This document shows positions 18,627 through 28,734 of a DNA stretch of 64,000 bases, one piece after another (within the stretch, counting starts at the first letter, position 1; every line of letters begins with the position of its first letter). This DNA comes from Mangrovibrevibacter kandeliae. GTDB lineage: Bacteria; Pseudomonadota; Alphaproteobacteria; Rhizobiales; Rhizobiaceae. Below the pieces are notes generated by a model. It was not told the DNA's origin. It worked only from the letters and a program-made list of their open reading frames with translations, and ran no database searches. Position numbers and translations under genes: made by a program. The DNA lies in assembly GCF_024519155.1 (NCBI RefSeq), contig NZ_JANIFJ010000002.1, forward strand, positions 434,001-498,000, in the 5' to 3' direction.

Positions 18627-19205
18627 ATGAGCCTTCGCATTACCGGCAAGCACATGGATGTCGGCGACTCGCTCCGTGTGCGGATCCAGGATCGTCTCGA
18701 TGAGTCGGTTGCGAAGTATTTCGATGGAAACTTCTCCGGCACCGTCGTCATGTCGAAGGACTCGAGCCGCTTCTCGACCGACTGCACGCTCCACCTCGAC
18801 ACGGGCGTCATCTTCCAGGCCACAGGCACCTCGCAGGATCCCGAAGCGAGCTTTAGCGACGCCGCCGAGCGCATCGAGAAGCGCCTGCGCCGTTACAAGC
18901 GCCGGCTGAAGGACCACCACGCCGGCCAGAACGGGCAGCAGCAGCCCGAAATCGCGTATGCCGTCGTCGAGGCCATCCCGGACGAGGACGAGGAGCTGCC
19001 GGAGGACTACGCGCCGGCGATCATCGCCGAGACGTCGCTGCGCATGTCGACGCTCAGCGTGGCCGGTGCGGTGATGGAGCTCGACCGGCGGGACAGCCCG
19101 GTGGTGGTGTTCCGCAACGCGGCAAGCGGTGCGGTGAACATCGTCTACCGCCGCAGCGACGGAAATTTCGGGTGGGTCGACCCCGCCACCTGTCGGGACG
19201 CTTGA
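18627..19205 (+). CDS. hpf: Ribosome hibernation promoting factor, long form
   Basis: Binds the 30S decoding centre in starved cells and, in the long form, joins two ribosomes into 100S dimers. 192 residues; the start ATG at 18627 has the ribosome site AGGGAG upstream, and the in-frame sequence before it is not protein-like. The N-terminal domain (1-100) has MSLRITGKHMDVGDSLRVRI and the helix RIEKRLRRYKRRLKDH; the C-terminal dimerisation domain (about 135-192) has SPVVVFRNAASGAVNIVYRR and GNFGWVDP. A variable acidic linker (DEDEELPED) joins them. ptsN follows 70 bases downstream. Confidence 0.95.
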   Translation: MSLRITGKHMDVGDSLRVRIQDRLDESVAKYFDGNFSGTVVMSKDSSRFSTDCTLHLDTGVIFQATGTSQDPEASFSDAAERIEKRLRRYKRRLKDHHAGQNGQQQPEIAYAVVEAIPDEDEELPEDYAPAIIAETSLRMSTLSVAGAVMELDRRDSPVVVFRNAASGAVNIVYRRSDGNFGWVDPATCRDA

Positions 19206-19275
19206 GTCGCGACAGGTATCTGGGGTCTAAGCTGGTCGCGGCGACGGTCGGCGCGGCAGCACGAGGCGGGATGCG

Positions 19276-19746
19276 ATGGATTTCGGCGACCTGATCGACC
19301 AGGAAGCGGTGCTTCCCGCCCTGAAGGCGAATTCGAAGAAGCAGGTGCTGCAGGAGCTGGCGGAGGCTGCGGCCGAGCGCACCGGCCTGCCCGAGCGCGA
19401 CATCTTCGACACCATCTTGCAGCGCGAGCGGCTCGGCTCGACCGGCGTCGGCAACGGCATCGCGATCCCGCACGGCAAGCTAGAGGGTCTCGATCGTCTC
19501 TGGGGCATCTTTGCACGGCTGACCAAGCCGGTGGAGTTCGACGCGCTCGACGACCAGCCGGTCGATCTCGTGTTCCTGCTGCTGGCGCCCGAGAACGCCG
19601 GCGCTGATCACCTGAAGGCGCTCTCCAAGGTCGCGCGCCTGCTGCGCAATCCGGACATGGTGGAAAAGCTTCGCACCTCGCGGGACGCGAGCGCGATCTA
19701 CGCGCTGATCACGCAGGCGGCGGCGACGCCGCCGCACGCTGCGTGA
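19276..19746 (+). CDS. ptsN: Nitrogen-PTS enzyme IIA, EIIA-Ntr
   Basis: Terminal phosphoryl acceptor of the regulatory phosphorelay EI-Ntr to NPr/HPr to EIIA-Ntr; it signals nitrogen and potassium status rather than moving sugar. 156 residues. Phosphorylated His66 lies in GVGNGIAIPHGKLEGLDR, and the rest of the fold shows PVDLVFLLLAPENAGADHLKALSKVARLL. Its partners HPr and HprK are encoded at 27-28.7 kb of this window; ptsP (EI-Ntr) is not present. It converges on the DUF1150 gene with 16 bases between stops. Confidence 0.95.
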   Translation: MDFGDLIDQEAVLPALKANSKKQVLQELAEAAAERTGLPERDIFDTILQRERLGSTGVGNGIAIPHGKLEGLDRLWGIFARLTKPVEFDALDDQPVDLVFLLLAPENAGADHLKALSKVARLLRNPDMVEKLRTSRDASAIYALITQAAATPPHAA

Positions 19747-19762
19747 GGCTTGAGGAGGTCAG

Positions 19763-20011
19763 TCAGTGGAGACTGACGGTCTGAAGTTCGTTCTCGGAGG
19801 CACTGGCAAGGATGCTGCCCCGATCGTCGGACACGGCGAGCGGCGTCCCGTCGGCGGAGAACAGCGCCCACAGGCTGATGCCCGGGCGGATCGACTGCGC
19901 GGCGGGAAACTTCGCGCGGATGTCGTCGGAGGACATCTGGCGCAGATAGGCGATGTGGCCTTCCCCGAGCGCGGCGAAATCGGTGTGAGAGAAACTGGAT
20001 TGATTACGCAT
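19763..20011 (-). CDS. DUF1150 family protein
   Basis: An 82-residue cytoplasmic protein of unknown function. The DUF1150 pattern is seen as GEGHIAYLRQMSSDDIRAKFP, ISLWALFSADGTPLAVSDDR and a C-terminal ANELQTVSLH-like end. A GGAGACGAGG ribosome site precedes the ATG. It lies 36 bases downstream of the small heat shock gene and is probably co-transcribed, an arrangement common in Hyphomicrobiales, which suggests (but does not prove) a stress role. A short perfect inverted repeat (GTCAGT/ACTGAC, 19762-19777) overlaps its stop codon. Confidence 0.85.
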   Translation of the reverse strand: MRNQSSFSHTDFAALGEGHIAYLRQMSSDDIRAKFPAAQSIRPGISLWALFSADGTPLAVSDDRGSILASASENELQTVSLH

Positions 20012-20047
20012 ACCTCGTCTCCTTGATAGGCAAACGCAGACCGTGTG

Positions 20048-20488
20048 TCATTCGACGACGTCGATCTGAATTTTCTTGACCACCCGCTCGGGCTCCGGCT
20101 TGGCCAAGTCGATGAAGAGAAGTCCGTTCTTGAGCTGCGCGCCGAGGATCCGCATGCCGTCGGCCAGAAGGAAGCACTTCTGGAACTGGCGCGCCGCGAT
20201 GCCCCGGTAGAGGAACTCGCGCTCGCGGTCCTCGCTCTGCCGGCCGCGGATCACCAGCTGGTTCTCCTCGGTCGTCACGTCGAGATCGTCCGGCTGGAAG
20301 CCGGCGACGGCGAGCGTGATGCGCAGAAAGTCGCCCGGATCACCGTCGACGCCCGGCTCGCCGCCGCGCACCCGCTCGATGTTGTAGGGCGGATAGCCGT
20401 CCCCGCCCTTCCCGATGCGCTCCAGCGTCTTCTCGACGCTATCGAAGCCGAGAAGCAGCGGACTGGAAAACGGCGGCATTCGACTCAT
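20048..20488 (-). CDS. Small heat shock protein, Hsp20/alpha-crystallin family
   Basis: ATP-independent holdase that binds unfolding proteins. 146 residues from the ATG at 20488, giving the usual rhizobial beginning MSRMPPFSSPLLLGFDSVEKTLERI. The alpha-crystallin core runs about 35-135: YPPYNIERV, LRITLAVAGFQPDDLDVTTEENQLVIRGRQ, then the conserved loop FLYRGIAARQFQKCFLLADGM. The usual C-terminal IXI-type anchor may be KKIQIDV. A clear sigma-32 promoter or a complete ROSE thermometer could not be recognised upstream. Confidence 0.93.
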   Translation of the reverse strand: MSRMPPFSSPLLLGFDSVEKTLERIGKGGDGYPPYNIERVRGGEPGVDGDPGDFLRITLAVAGFQPDDLDVTTEENQLVIRGRQSEDREREFLYRGIAARQFQKCFLLADGMRILGAQLKNGLLFIDLAKPEPERVVKKIQIDVVE

Positions 20489-20794
20489 AGCAGCAAGCCC
20501 TTGAACAAGCGACTTTTTCGTCGGAGGCCCATGGCACGGCACCTCCGCTCTCTTCGCTCCTTCAGATGGGATGCGCCGGCGGGCAGTTCAATGGAATGAG
20601 CCGGGTAGCGGAGGGAGGCCGGGTGCGGGGACACCGAGGCAAGTGTCCGGCCGAATGATGAAGATTGTCTTCGCGTTCGCTCGCGCGGCAAGGCCCGCAC
20701 GGCAACGGTCGGGGCAGCCTTATGTAAAGCGCCGCCGCCGCGGGGGAGCGGCCAGCGGAGCGGCGGCCGGCCCGAGCCTCTCAGGCGGCCGGCT

Positions 20795-21298
20795 TCACGA
20801 GGCGGCCGGCCCGGCCTTGAAGCTGAGTGCGACCCCGTTGATGCAGTGGCGCATGCCGGTCGGCTTCGGGCCGTCGTCGAAGACATGGCCGAGATGGCCG
20901 CCGCAGTTGGCACAGTGCACTTCGGTGCGCGGATAGAGCAGCTTGTAGTCGCTCGAGGTCCCGACCCCGCCCGCCACCGCCTCCCAGAAGCTCGGCCAGC
21001 CGGTGCCCGAATCGAACTTGGTGGCGGAGGAGTAGACCGGGTGGTCGCAGCCGGCGCACGTGTAGAGGCCGGCCTCCTTGTTGTGGTTCAGCGGGCTGGT
21101 GAAGGGCCGCTCGGTCCCCTCCTGGCGCAGCACGGCGTACTGCTCGGGCGTCAGCCGCTTCTTCCACTCCTCGTCCGGAAGGCTCAGCGGGAACTTGCCC
21201 TCCTTGCCCTGGGCCTGCCCGCCGCCGAAGAGCGAGCCGAAGCCGGCGGCGAGACCGGCGAACACCGTGCCGGCTGCGAGAATCTCACGACGCGTCAT
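20795..21298 (-). CDS. msrB: Exported peptide-methionine (R)-S-oxide reductase MsrB
   Basis: Reduces methionine-R-sulfoxide in oxidised proteins. 167 residues from the ATG at 21298, behind an AAGGTG ribosome site. The N-terminus MTRREILAAGTVFAGLAAG looks like a twin-arginine signal, so the enzyme probably works in the periplasm. Zinc ligands are Cys81/Cys84 (CAGC) and Cys129/Cys132 (CANC); catalytic Cys152 is in RHCINGVALSF, and the substrate region SGTGWPSFWEAV is intact. No partner msrA is adjacent. Confidence 0.93.
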   Translation of the reverse strand: MTRREILAAGTVFAGLAAGFGSLFGGGQAQGKEGKFPLSLPDEEWKKRLTPEQYAVLRQEGTERPFTSPLNHNKEAGLYTCAGCDHPVYSSATKFDSGTGWPSFWEAVAGGVGTSSDYKLLYPRTEVHCANCGGHLGHVFDDGPKPTGMRHCINGVALSFKAGPAAS

Positions 21299-21448
21299 AA
21301 GGCACCTTTGCGATCGAGTCCGATGGGCTTCACATAAGCAGCCCAGGCGGCCGTGTGGGGTCACGTCGGCGCTTGCGCGCGCCACTTTTGCGTGACGAGC
21401 GCCAAGTCCGTGCTCCATACCGCGCGAGCACCCCGTGTCCCGAGGTGC

Positions 21449-21883
<435 letters not shown>

Positions 21884-22065
21884 GGAGGGATCGCGCGACC
21901 AGGTGAACGTTCCGGTCGAGGATGCAGCACGGCGCGCCACCCGGGCGCAAGAGCCGGCGCGGCGCGAGGGCGCCGCCTCTGCCTCCTTAAACAGGAATGG
22001 CCCGCGACCGGAGCCGCAGGCCTATTCCTCCCGAGGACGCCTGGTGACGGCTGGGCCCCGGGCGT

Positions 22066-23676
<1,611 letters not shown>

Positions 23677-23733
23677 TCTTCTTCCACCCGTTGATCGCGA
23701 TGACCTGTCGCAGACCGAACTAAATACGGGTCA

Positions 23734-23827
23734 TAAAACTGTGAGGCAAGCAGTTTCAAACGTAAAAGTTAAAGCCGCTCAATGTATTAATCGGTTTAAA
23801 ACTGTCACGTAGCCTTTCAATCGGTTT
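23734..23827. promoter_or_regulatory. Direct-repeat cluster in the pckA upstream region
   Basis: In an AT-rich island between pckA and the divergent oxidase-like gene, TAAAACTGT occurs at 23734-23742 and 23797-23805 (63 bases apart), and AATCGGTTT occurs at 23789-23797 and 23819-23827 (30 bases apart). Both spacings are near whole numbers of helical turns, as expected for binding sites on one DNA face. The protein is unknown; ChvI or a carbon regulator are candidates by context. Confidence 0.4.
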
Positions 23828-23953
23828 GGTCTGCCTCTGATGCTTGACGTGGATCGAGCGTGCATCGGGTCTGGCACTTTTGCCGCAGCGCTGCATTTCA
23901 GCCGAAAGCGCGGCCCGGCCGCACAGCAGTGACGCGAAGGAGACTCCAAGCCG

Positions 23954-24436
23954 ATGACGGAGAGCAACAGCCCCCAGCTGTTCTGGGACCTTGTGAAGGA
24001 CTTCGACACCTCGATGGTCGTCACCCGCGACGCGGGGCGCATGCGGGCACGGCCGATGGCGCCGCGCATCTCCGCCGACCAGCGCGAGATCCTGTTCCTG
24101 ACCGACCGCAACTCGCACAAGGTCGAGGAGATCGAGGCGAACAGCGAGGTCGTCTGCACCTTCGCCAAGCACGGCCGCTACGCTTCGGTGACGGGTCGAG
24201 CGCGGGTCAGCGGCGACCGCGACCTCGTCGCCAGCATCTGGAATGCGGAGGCCGAGGCCTGGATGCCGAAGGGCAAGGAGCATCCGGACGTCGTCGTCCT
24301 GGCGATCGCCCCCGAGCAGGCCGAACTCTGGGACGTGAAGACGAACTCGGTGACGAAGGCCTGGGAGTTCGCCAAGGCCTATCTCGGCGAGAAGCCGCAG
24401 CCCGACATCGGCGAGCACCGCAAGGTCGGCTTCTGA
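23954..24436 (+). CDS. Pyridoxamine 5'-phosphate oxidase-like (general stress protein 26-type) FMN-binding protein
   Basis: A 160-residue split-barrel flavin-binding protein. Features: QLFWDLVKDFDTSMVVTRD, MRARPMAPRI, ILFLTDRNSHKVEEIEANSEVVCTFA (the SHK segment typical of the family) and ASVTGRARVSGDRDLV. Members of this branch bind FMN or F420 but are generally not vitamin B6 enzymes; some respond to stress. An AAGGAG ribosome site lies 11-12 bases before the ATG. It sits between pckA and chvI, which are neighbours in many relatives, so it looks like a local insertion. Function here is unknown. Confidence 0.8.
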   Translation: MTESNSPQLFWDLVKDFDTSMVVTRDAGRMRARPMAPRISADQREILFLTDRNSHKVEEIEANSEVVCTFAKHGRYASVTGRARVSGDRDLVASIWNAEAEAWMPKGKEHPDVVVLAIAPEQAELWDVKTNSVTKAWEFAKAYLGEKPQPDIGEHRKVGF

Positions 24437-24733
24437 GTCTCACCGGTGAGCCGGGTCTCGGTCCGCGGCGGGGTGCCGCCTGTTTCGGCGCGAGGCGTCC
24501 CGGCTGGCCGCGGCCGCTGACCGAGCCGCTCACCGTTGCGATCCTGCCACATTCGCCGCCGATTGCTGTCCCGCGCGATTTGGCGCAAAGCTGGGGCAAA
24601 GCCCGCCGGTTCGGGCGCGCCGCGTTCGCCGCCGCCTTGCGCATCGGATGCCCGGGCCGCACATGCAGCCTGAAGGGCTGCCACCATCGGCGGCCGCGCC
24701 CTGCGCGGCCCCGGCCACAAGGAGAATGACGAC

Positions 24734-25444
24734 ATGCCCACCATCGCGCTGGTTGACGACGACCGGAACATCCTGGCGTCGGTCTCGATCGCGCTCGAGA
24801 ACGAGGGGTATCGGGTCGAAACCTACACGGACGGCGCCTCGGCACTGGAAGGGCTGCAAACCCGCCCGCCGAACCTCGCCATCTTCGACATCAAGATGCC
24901 GCGCATGGACGGGATGGAGCTCCTGCGCCGGCTGCGCCAGCGCTCCGATCTGCCGGTGATCTTCCTGACCTCGAAGGACGAGGAGATCGACGAGCTGTTC
25001 GGGCTGAAGATGGGCGCCGACGACTATATCCGCAAACCCTTCTCCCAGCGCCTTCTGGTGGAGCGGGTGCGGGCGATCCTGCGGCGCAGCGCGGCGCGCG
25101 AAGCCGGGCCCGCTGCCGTCAAGGCCGGCCCCAACGTCGACACCTCGCTCGAGCGTGGCCAGCTGGTGATGGACCAGGAGCGTCACACCTGCACCTGGAA
25201 GAGCCATCCGGTGACTCTGACGGTGACCGAGTTCCTCATCCTCCACTCGCTGGCCCAGCGGCCGGGCGTGGTGAAGAGCCGCGACGCGCTGATGGACGCG
25301 GCCTATGACGAGCAGGTCTATGTCGACGACCGCACCATCGACAGCCACATCAAGCGGCTGCGCAAGAAGTTCAAGGCGATCGACGACGACTTCGACATGA
25401 TCGAGACGCTCTACGGCGTCGGCTACCGGTTTCGCGAGATCTGA
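24734..25444 (+). CDS. chvI: Two-component response regulator ChvI
   Basis: OmpR-family transcription factor phosphorylated by ChvG; in relatives it controls exopolysaccharide, motility, acid and envelope stress and host association (BvrR in Brucella). 236 residues. Receiver domain 1-120 with acidic pocket DDD (8-10), phospho-acceptor Asp52 in [11 protein letters not shown], Thr in [10 protein letters not shown] and Lys in DDYIRKPFS; winged-helix domain about 135-236 with [19 protein letters not shown] and [29 protein letters not shown] ribosome region precedes the ATG. chvG starts 11 bases downstream. The 297-base region upstream (24437-24733) holds no gene. Confidence 0.96.
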   Translation: MPTIALVDDDRNILASVSIALENEGYRVETYTDGASALEGLQTRPPNLAIFDIKMPRMDGMELLRRLRQRSDLPVIFLTSKDEEIDELFGLKMGADDYIRKPFSQRLLVERVRAILRRSAAREAGPAAVKAGPNVDTSLERGQLVMDQERHTCTWKSHPVTLTVTEFLILHSLAQRPGVVKSRDALMDAAYDEQVYVDDRTIDSHIKRLRKKFKAIDDDFDMIETLYGVGYRFREI

Positions 25445-25455
25445 CAGACGCTCGA

Positions 25456-27273
25456 ATGGTCGCGAACGCGGAGATGGAGGCAGCCCACGGCGCGCCGGAC
25501 CGGCGACGGCGGCGCGAGGCGGCGTTGCGCGCCCGGCGCTGGCGTCGCTTTCCGCTGATCCGCCTGACGCTGTCGCGCATCCGCTGGCTGCTCGGCCACA
25601 CGATCTTCTCGTCGCTGACGCGGCGCATCGTCTTCCTCAACCTCGTCGCGCTGATCGTCCAGGTCTCGGGCATCCTCTACCTCAACCAGTTCCGCGCCGG
25701 ACTCATCGACGCGCGGGTGGAGAGCCTGCTCACCCAGGGCGAGATCATCGCGAGCGCCATCGCCTCCTCGGCGACGGTCGAGACCAACTCGATCACGCTC
25801 GATCCTGAAAAGCTGCTCGAGCTGCAGGCCGGCGACACCCTGAGCCCTGGCGCGGAGACCTCCGACAGCCTCGACTTCCCGATCAATCCGGAGCGGGTCG
25901 CCCCGCTCCTGCGCCGGCTGATCTCCCCGACCCGCACCCGCGCCCGGCTCTACGACCGCGACGCCAACCTGATCCTCGACTCCCGCCACCTCTACTCGCG
26001 CGGCCAGATCCTGCGCTTCGACCTGCCGCCCGTCGCCGACGAGGAGCCGAGCCTCTTCGAGCGCGCCGAGGACTGGGTGCGCCGGCTGCTGCAGCGTGGG
26101 GACCTGCCGATCTACCGGGAGACGCCGGGCGGCTCGGGCACCACCTATCCTGAAGTGATGAACGCCCTCACCGGCGGGCCTGCGACGGTGGTGCGCGTCA
26201 CCGAGCACGGCGAGCTGATCGTCTCGGTGGCGGTGCCGATCCAGCGCTTCCGGGCGGTGCTGGGCGTGCTTCTCCTGTCCACCCAGGGCGGTGACATCGA
26301 CAAGATCGTGCAGGCGGAGCGCATGGCGATCATGCGCGTCTTCGCCGTCGCCTCGCTGGTGACGATCGTGCTCTCGATCCTCCTCGCCTCGACCATCGCG
26401 ACGCCGCTGCGGCGGCTGTCGGCCGCCGCCATCCGCGTGCGGCGCGGCGTCAAGGCACGCGAGGAGATCCCCGACTTCGGCGAGCGCGCCGACGAGGTCG
26501 GCAATCTCGGCAGTGCGCTGAAGGAGATGACCAACGCGCTCTATGCGCGGATGGACGCGATCGAGTCCTTCGCCGCGGACGTCAGCCACGAGTTGAAGAA
26601 TCCGCTGACCTCGCTGCGCAGCGCCGTCGAGACGCTGCCGCTGGCCCGCAACGAGACCTCGAAGACACGGCTCCTCGAGATCATCGAGCACGACGTGCGC
26701 CGGCTCGACCGGCTGATCACCGACATCTCCGACGCCTCGCGGCTCGATGCCGAGCTGGCACGGGAGGACGCGCAGAAGGTCGACCTCGCGCCACTGCTCG
26801 CCTCGCTGCTCGATGCCGCCCGGAGCCACGCCAAGAGCGGACGCCGGCCGGAGATCAGGCTCGAGGTCGCGCCGGCGGCTGCCGCCGGCGCACGGCCCTA
26901 CCTCGTCTCCGGCCACGACCTGCGGCTGACCCAGGTCTTCACCAACCTCGTCGAGAACGCCCGCTCCTTCGTGCCGGAGGACGGCGGGCGCATCCAGGTG
27001 CGGATGCGCCGGCGGGCGAGCGTCGTCGTGGTGACCGTCGAGGACAACGGACCCGGCATCCAGGCCGAAAAGGTCGAGCGGATCTTCGAGCGCTTCTATA
27101 CCGACCGACCGTCGAACGAGAGCTTCGGCCAGAACTCCGGCCTCGGCCTGTCGATCAGCCGCCAGATCGTCGAGGCGCACGGCGGCACGCTGACCGCCGA
27201 GAACATCGTCGACCCCGCCGCGCCGGGCGGGGTGTCCGGCGCCCGCTTCACCGTCACCCTGCCGGCCGAATGA
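25456..27273 (+). CDS. chvG: Sensor histidine kinase ChvG
   Basis: Membrane kinase partner of ChvI; in Sinorhizobium it is restrained by periplasmic ExoR. 605 residues, the usual length. A basic N-terminus is followed by membrane segment 1 (about 54-78), a periplasmic sensor domain (about 80-290, with ARLYDRDANLILDSRHLYSRGQ and ERAEDWVRRLL), membrane segment 2 (about 292-314), HAMP, the H-box FAADVSHELKNPLTSLRSAV with phospho-His378, N-box LTQVFTNLVENARSF, and G boxes DNGPGI and GLGLSI. It overlaps hprK by 4 bases, tying the stress sensor to the HPr kinase translationally. Confidence 0.96.
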   Translation: MVANAEMEAAHGAPDRRRRREAALRARRWRRFPLIRLTLSRIRWLLGHTIFSSLTRRIVFLNLVALIVQVSGILYLNQFRAGLIDARVESLLTQGEIIASAIASSATVETNSITLDPEKLLELQAGDTLSPGAETSDSLDFPINPERVAPLLRRLISPTRTRARLYDRDANLILDSRHLYSRGQILRFDLPPVADEEPSLFERAEDWVRRLLQRGDLPIYRETPGGSGTTYPEVMNALTGGPATVVRVTEHGELIVSVAVPIQRFRAVLGVLLLSTQGGDIDKIVQAERMAIMRVFAVASLVTIVLSILLASTIATPLRRLSAAAIRVRRGVKAREEIPDFGERADEVGNLGSALKEMTNALYARMDAIESFAADVSHELKNPLTSLRSAVETLPLARNETSKTRLLEIIEHDVRRLDRLITDISDASRLDAELAREDAQKVDLAPLLASLLDAARSHAKSGRRPEIRLEVAPAAAAGARPYLVSGHDLRLTQVFTNLVENARSFVPEDGGRIQVRMRRRASVVVVTVEDNGPGIQAEKVERIFERFYTDRPSNESFGQNSGLGLSISRQIVEAHGGTLTAENIVDPAAPGGVSGARFTVTLPAE

Positions 27274-27734
27274 GCTCGTTCGTCAACGTCCACGCCACCG
27301 CGATCCGGCTCGGCGGCTTCGGCATCCTGATCCGCGGGCCGGCCCGCAGCGGCAAGTCCGCGCTGGCGCTCGCGGCGCTGCGCCGGGCCGAGGCGGCCGG
27401 CCTGACGGCGGCGCTCGTCTCCGACGACCAGGTGTTCGTCGAGGCGGAGGGCGACGCGCTCCTCGCCCGCGCGCCGGAGACGATCCGGGGCCTCATCGAG
27501 GTCTCGGGGGTCGGCATCCTGCGCCAGCCGACGGTCGACGGCGCCCGGATCGAGCTTCTCGCCGACCTCGTCCCGACCGAGACGATCGACCGCCTGCCCG
27601 ATCAAACCCATGTGCACGTCTGCGGCATCATGCTGCGGCGCATCCTCCTGCCGGCCCGCGAAGCCGCCTTTGCCGCCGACGTGCTCGTAACCCTGACGCA
27701 GGAATTTTGTGCGACAGCGAGAGCGACGCGTTGA
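27270..27734 (+). CDS. hprK: HPr kinase/phosphorylase, short alphaproteobacterial form
   Basis: Phosphorylates HPr on the regulatory serine. 154 residues, containing only the C-terminal kinase domain, as is normal in this group (Firmicute HprK is about 310). P-loop GPARSGKS lies at residues 23-30; the HprK signature region is seen as ETIRGLIEVSGVGI (about 73-86). It starts with ATGA overlapping the chvG stop and is followed by 193 gene-free bases before the EIIA gene, which hold a candidate -24/-12 promoter. Confidence 0.92.
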   Translation: MSSFVNVHATAIRLGGFGILIRGPARSGKSALALAALRRAEAAGLTAALVSDDQVFVEAEGDALLARAPETIRGLIEVSGVGILRQPTVDGARIELLADLVPTETIDRLPDQTHVHVCGIMLRRILLPAREAAFAADVLVTLTQEFCATARATR

Positions 27735-27794
27735 ATCCGCTTGCCTATCGCGCCGGCGATGACAAGATGCGGCCCTTGAAAGTATGTATGCCGT

Positions 27795-27810
27795 TGGCAG
27801 GACACCCGCA
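27795..27810 (+). promoter_or_regulatory. Candidate sigma-54 (-24/-12) promoter before EIIA(Man)
   Basis: TGGCAGG, four bases, then CCGCA, with the GG and GC elements exactly 10 bases apart, compared with TGGCACG-N4-TTGCA. Nine of twelve conserved positions match. It lies about 118 bases upstream of the EIIA start. The missing TT of the -12 box weakens the call. Confidence 0.3.
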
Positions 27811-27927
27811 TGATCTCGACCGGCGCTGCGGCGACGGCAGTGCCCCCCGATGGGCACAGGCTCCGGCAAGATGCGGAGGCGATACTGTGCCTCGTCGGCT
27901 TTCCTGTTTGATCGGAGCGTTCACCGT

Positions 27928-28329
27928 ATGATCGGACTGGTGCTCGTCACCCATGGCCAGCTCGCACGCGAGTTTCTCCATGCCGTCGAGCATGTCGTCG
28001 GCCCCCAGGAGGCGTTCGAGACCATCTCGATCGGCCCGGACGACGACATGGAACAGCGCAGGATGGACATCCTCGCGGCGGTGAAGCGCGCCGAGCGCGG
28101 CGACGGCGTGATCATCCTCACCGACATGTTCGGCGGCACCCCGTCAAATCTCGCCATCTCGGTGATGGACGGGGAGCGGGTCGATGTGCTCGCCGGCGTC
28201 AACCTGCCGATGCTGATCAAGCTGACCAAGGTGCGCGACGACAAGCCGCTCGCCGAGGCGCTCACCTTCGCACAGGAGGCCGGGCGCAAGTACATCAACG
28301 TCGCCAGCCAGATCCTCACCGGCAAATGA
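27928..28329 (+). CDS. manX: PTS EIIA component, mannose family
   Basis: Phosphoryl acceptor of the regulatory PTS branch. 133 residues from the ATG at 27928, giving MIGLVLVTHGQLAREFLHAV with the active His9; upstream in-frame codons are not conserved-looking. The fold motif GVIILTDMFGGTPSNLAI is intact. No sugar permease (EIIB/C/D) lies nearby, so it is regulatory, as in other alphaproteobacteria where hprK, EIIA(Man) and HPr form one locus. HPr starts 55 bases downstream. Confidence 0.93.
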   Translation: MIGLVLVTHGQLAREFLHAVEHVVGPQEAFETISIGPDDDMEQRRMDILAAVKRAERGDGVIILTDMFGGTPSNLAISVMDGERVDVLAGVNLPMLIKLTKVRDDKPLAEALTFAQEAGRKYINVASQILTGK

Positions 28330-28384
28330 CTGTTCGACCTTCGGACGTCCCTCCGTCCCCCGACCTTTCGAGCAGCGTCGAGCG

Positions 28385-28675
28385 ATGACCGCAGACGCCT
28401 CCGCCGTGGTCGAGCGGACTCTCACCATCGTCAACAAGCGCGGCCTGCATGCGCGGGCTTCGGCGAAGTTCGTCCAGGTGGCCGAGCGCTTCGACGCCGA
28501 GATGACCATCGTGCGCGACGGGCTGTCGGTCGGCGGCCAGTCGATCATGGGTCTGATGATGCTGGCGGCGGCTCAGGGCTCGAACATCCACGTCAGCGCC
28601 ACCGGCCCGGAGGCGGCCGCTGCGGTGGAGGCCATCGCCGCGCTCGTTGCCGACCGCTTCGGCGAAGAGGCCTGA
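28385..28675 (+). CDS. ptsH: Phosphocarrier protein HPr (NPr)
   Basis: Small phosphocarrier between EI-Ntr and the two EIIA proteins of this window. 96 residues. His22 in NKRGLHARASAKFVQ is the phosphohistidine; Ser53 in VGGQSIMGLMMLAA is the HprK target. Length and spacing of both sites are normal. It ends the ChvIG-hprK-EIIA-HPr series; the next gene is convergent. Confidence 0.95.
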   Translation: MTADASAVVERTLTIVNKRGLHARASAKFVQVAERFDAEMTIVRDGLSVGGQSIMGLMMLAAAQGSNIHVSATGPEAAAAVEAIAALVADRFGEEA

Positions 28676-28734
28676 GCCGGCAGCGCCGCCGTGTCGCGCT
28701 CGACACCTCCGACGCACCGTCCGGCCCATGCGTC

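Noticed and set aside
20489-20720. sigma-32 promoter or ROSE RNA thermometer before hsp20
   Set aside because: A few fragments (CTTG, TTGCT near the start) are present, but neither the promoter pair with correct spacing nor the full ROSE stem architecture could be recognised.
23787-23799. CtrA box between pckA and the oxidase-like gene
   Set aside because: The TTAA elements are 5 bases apart rather than 7.
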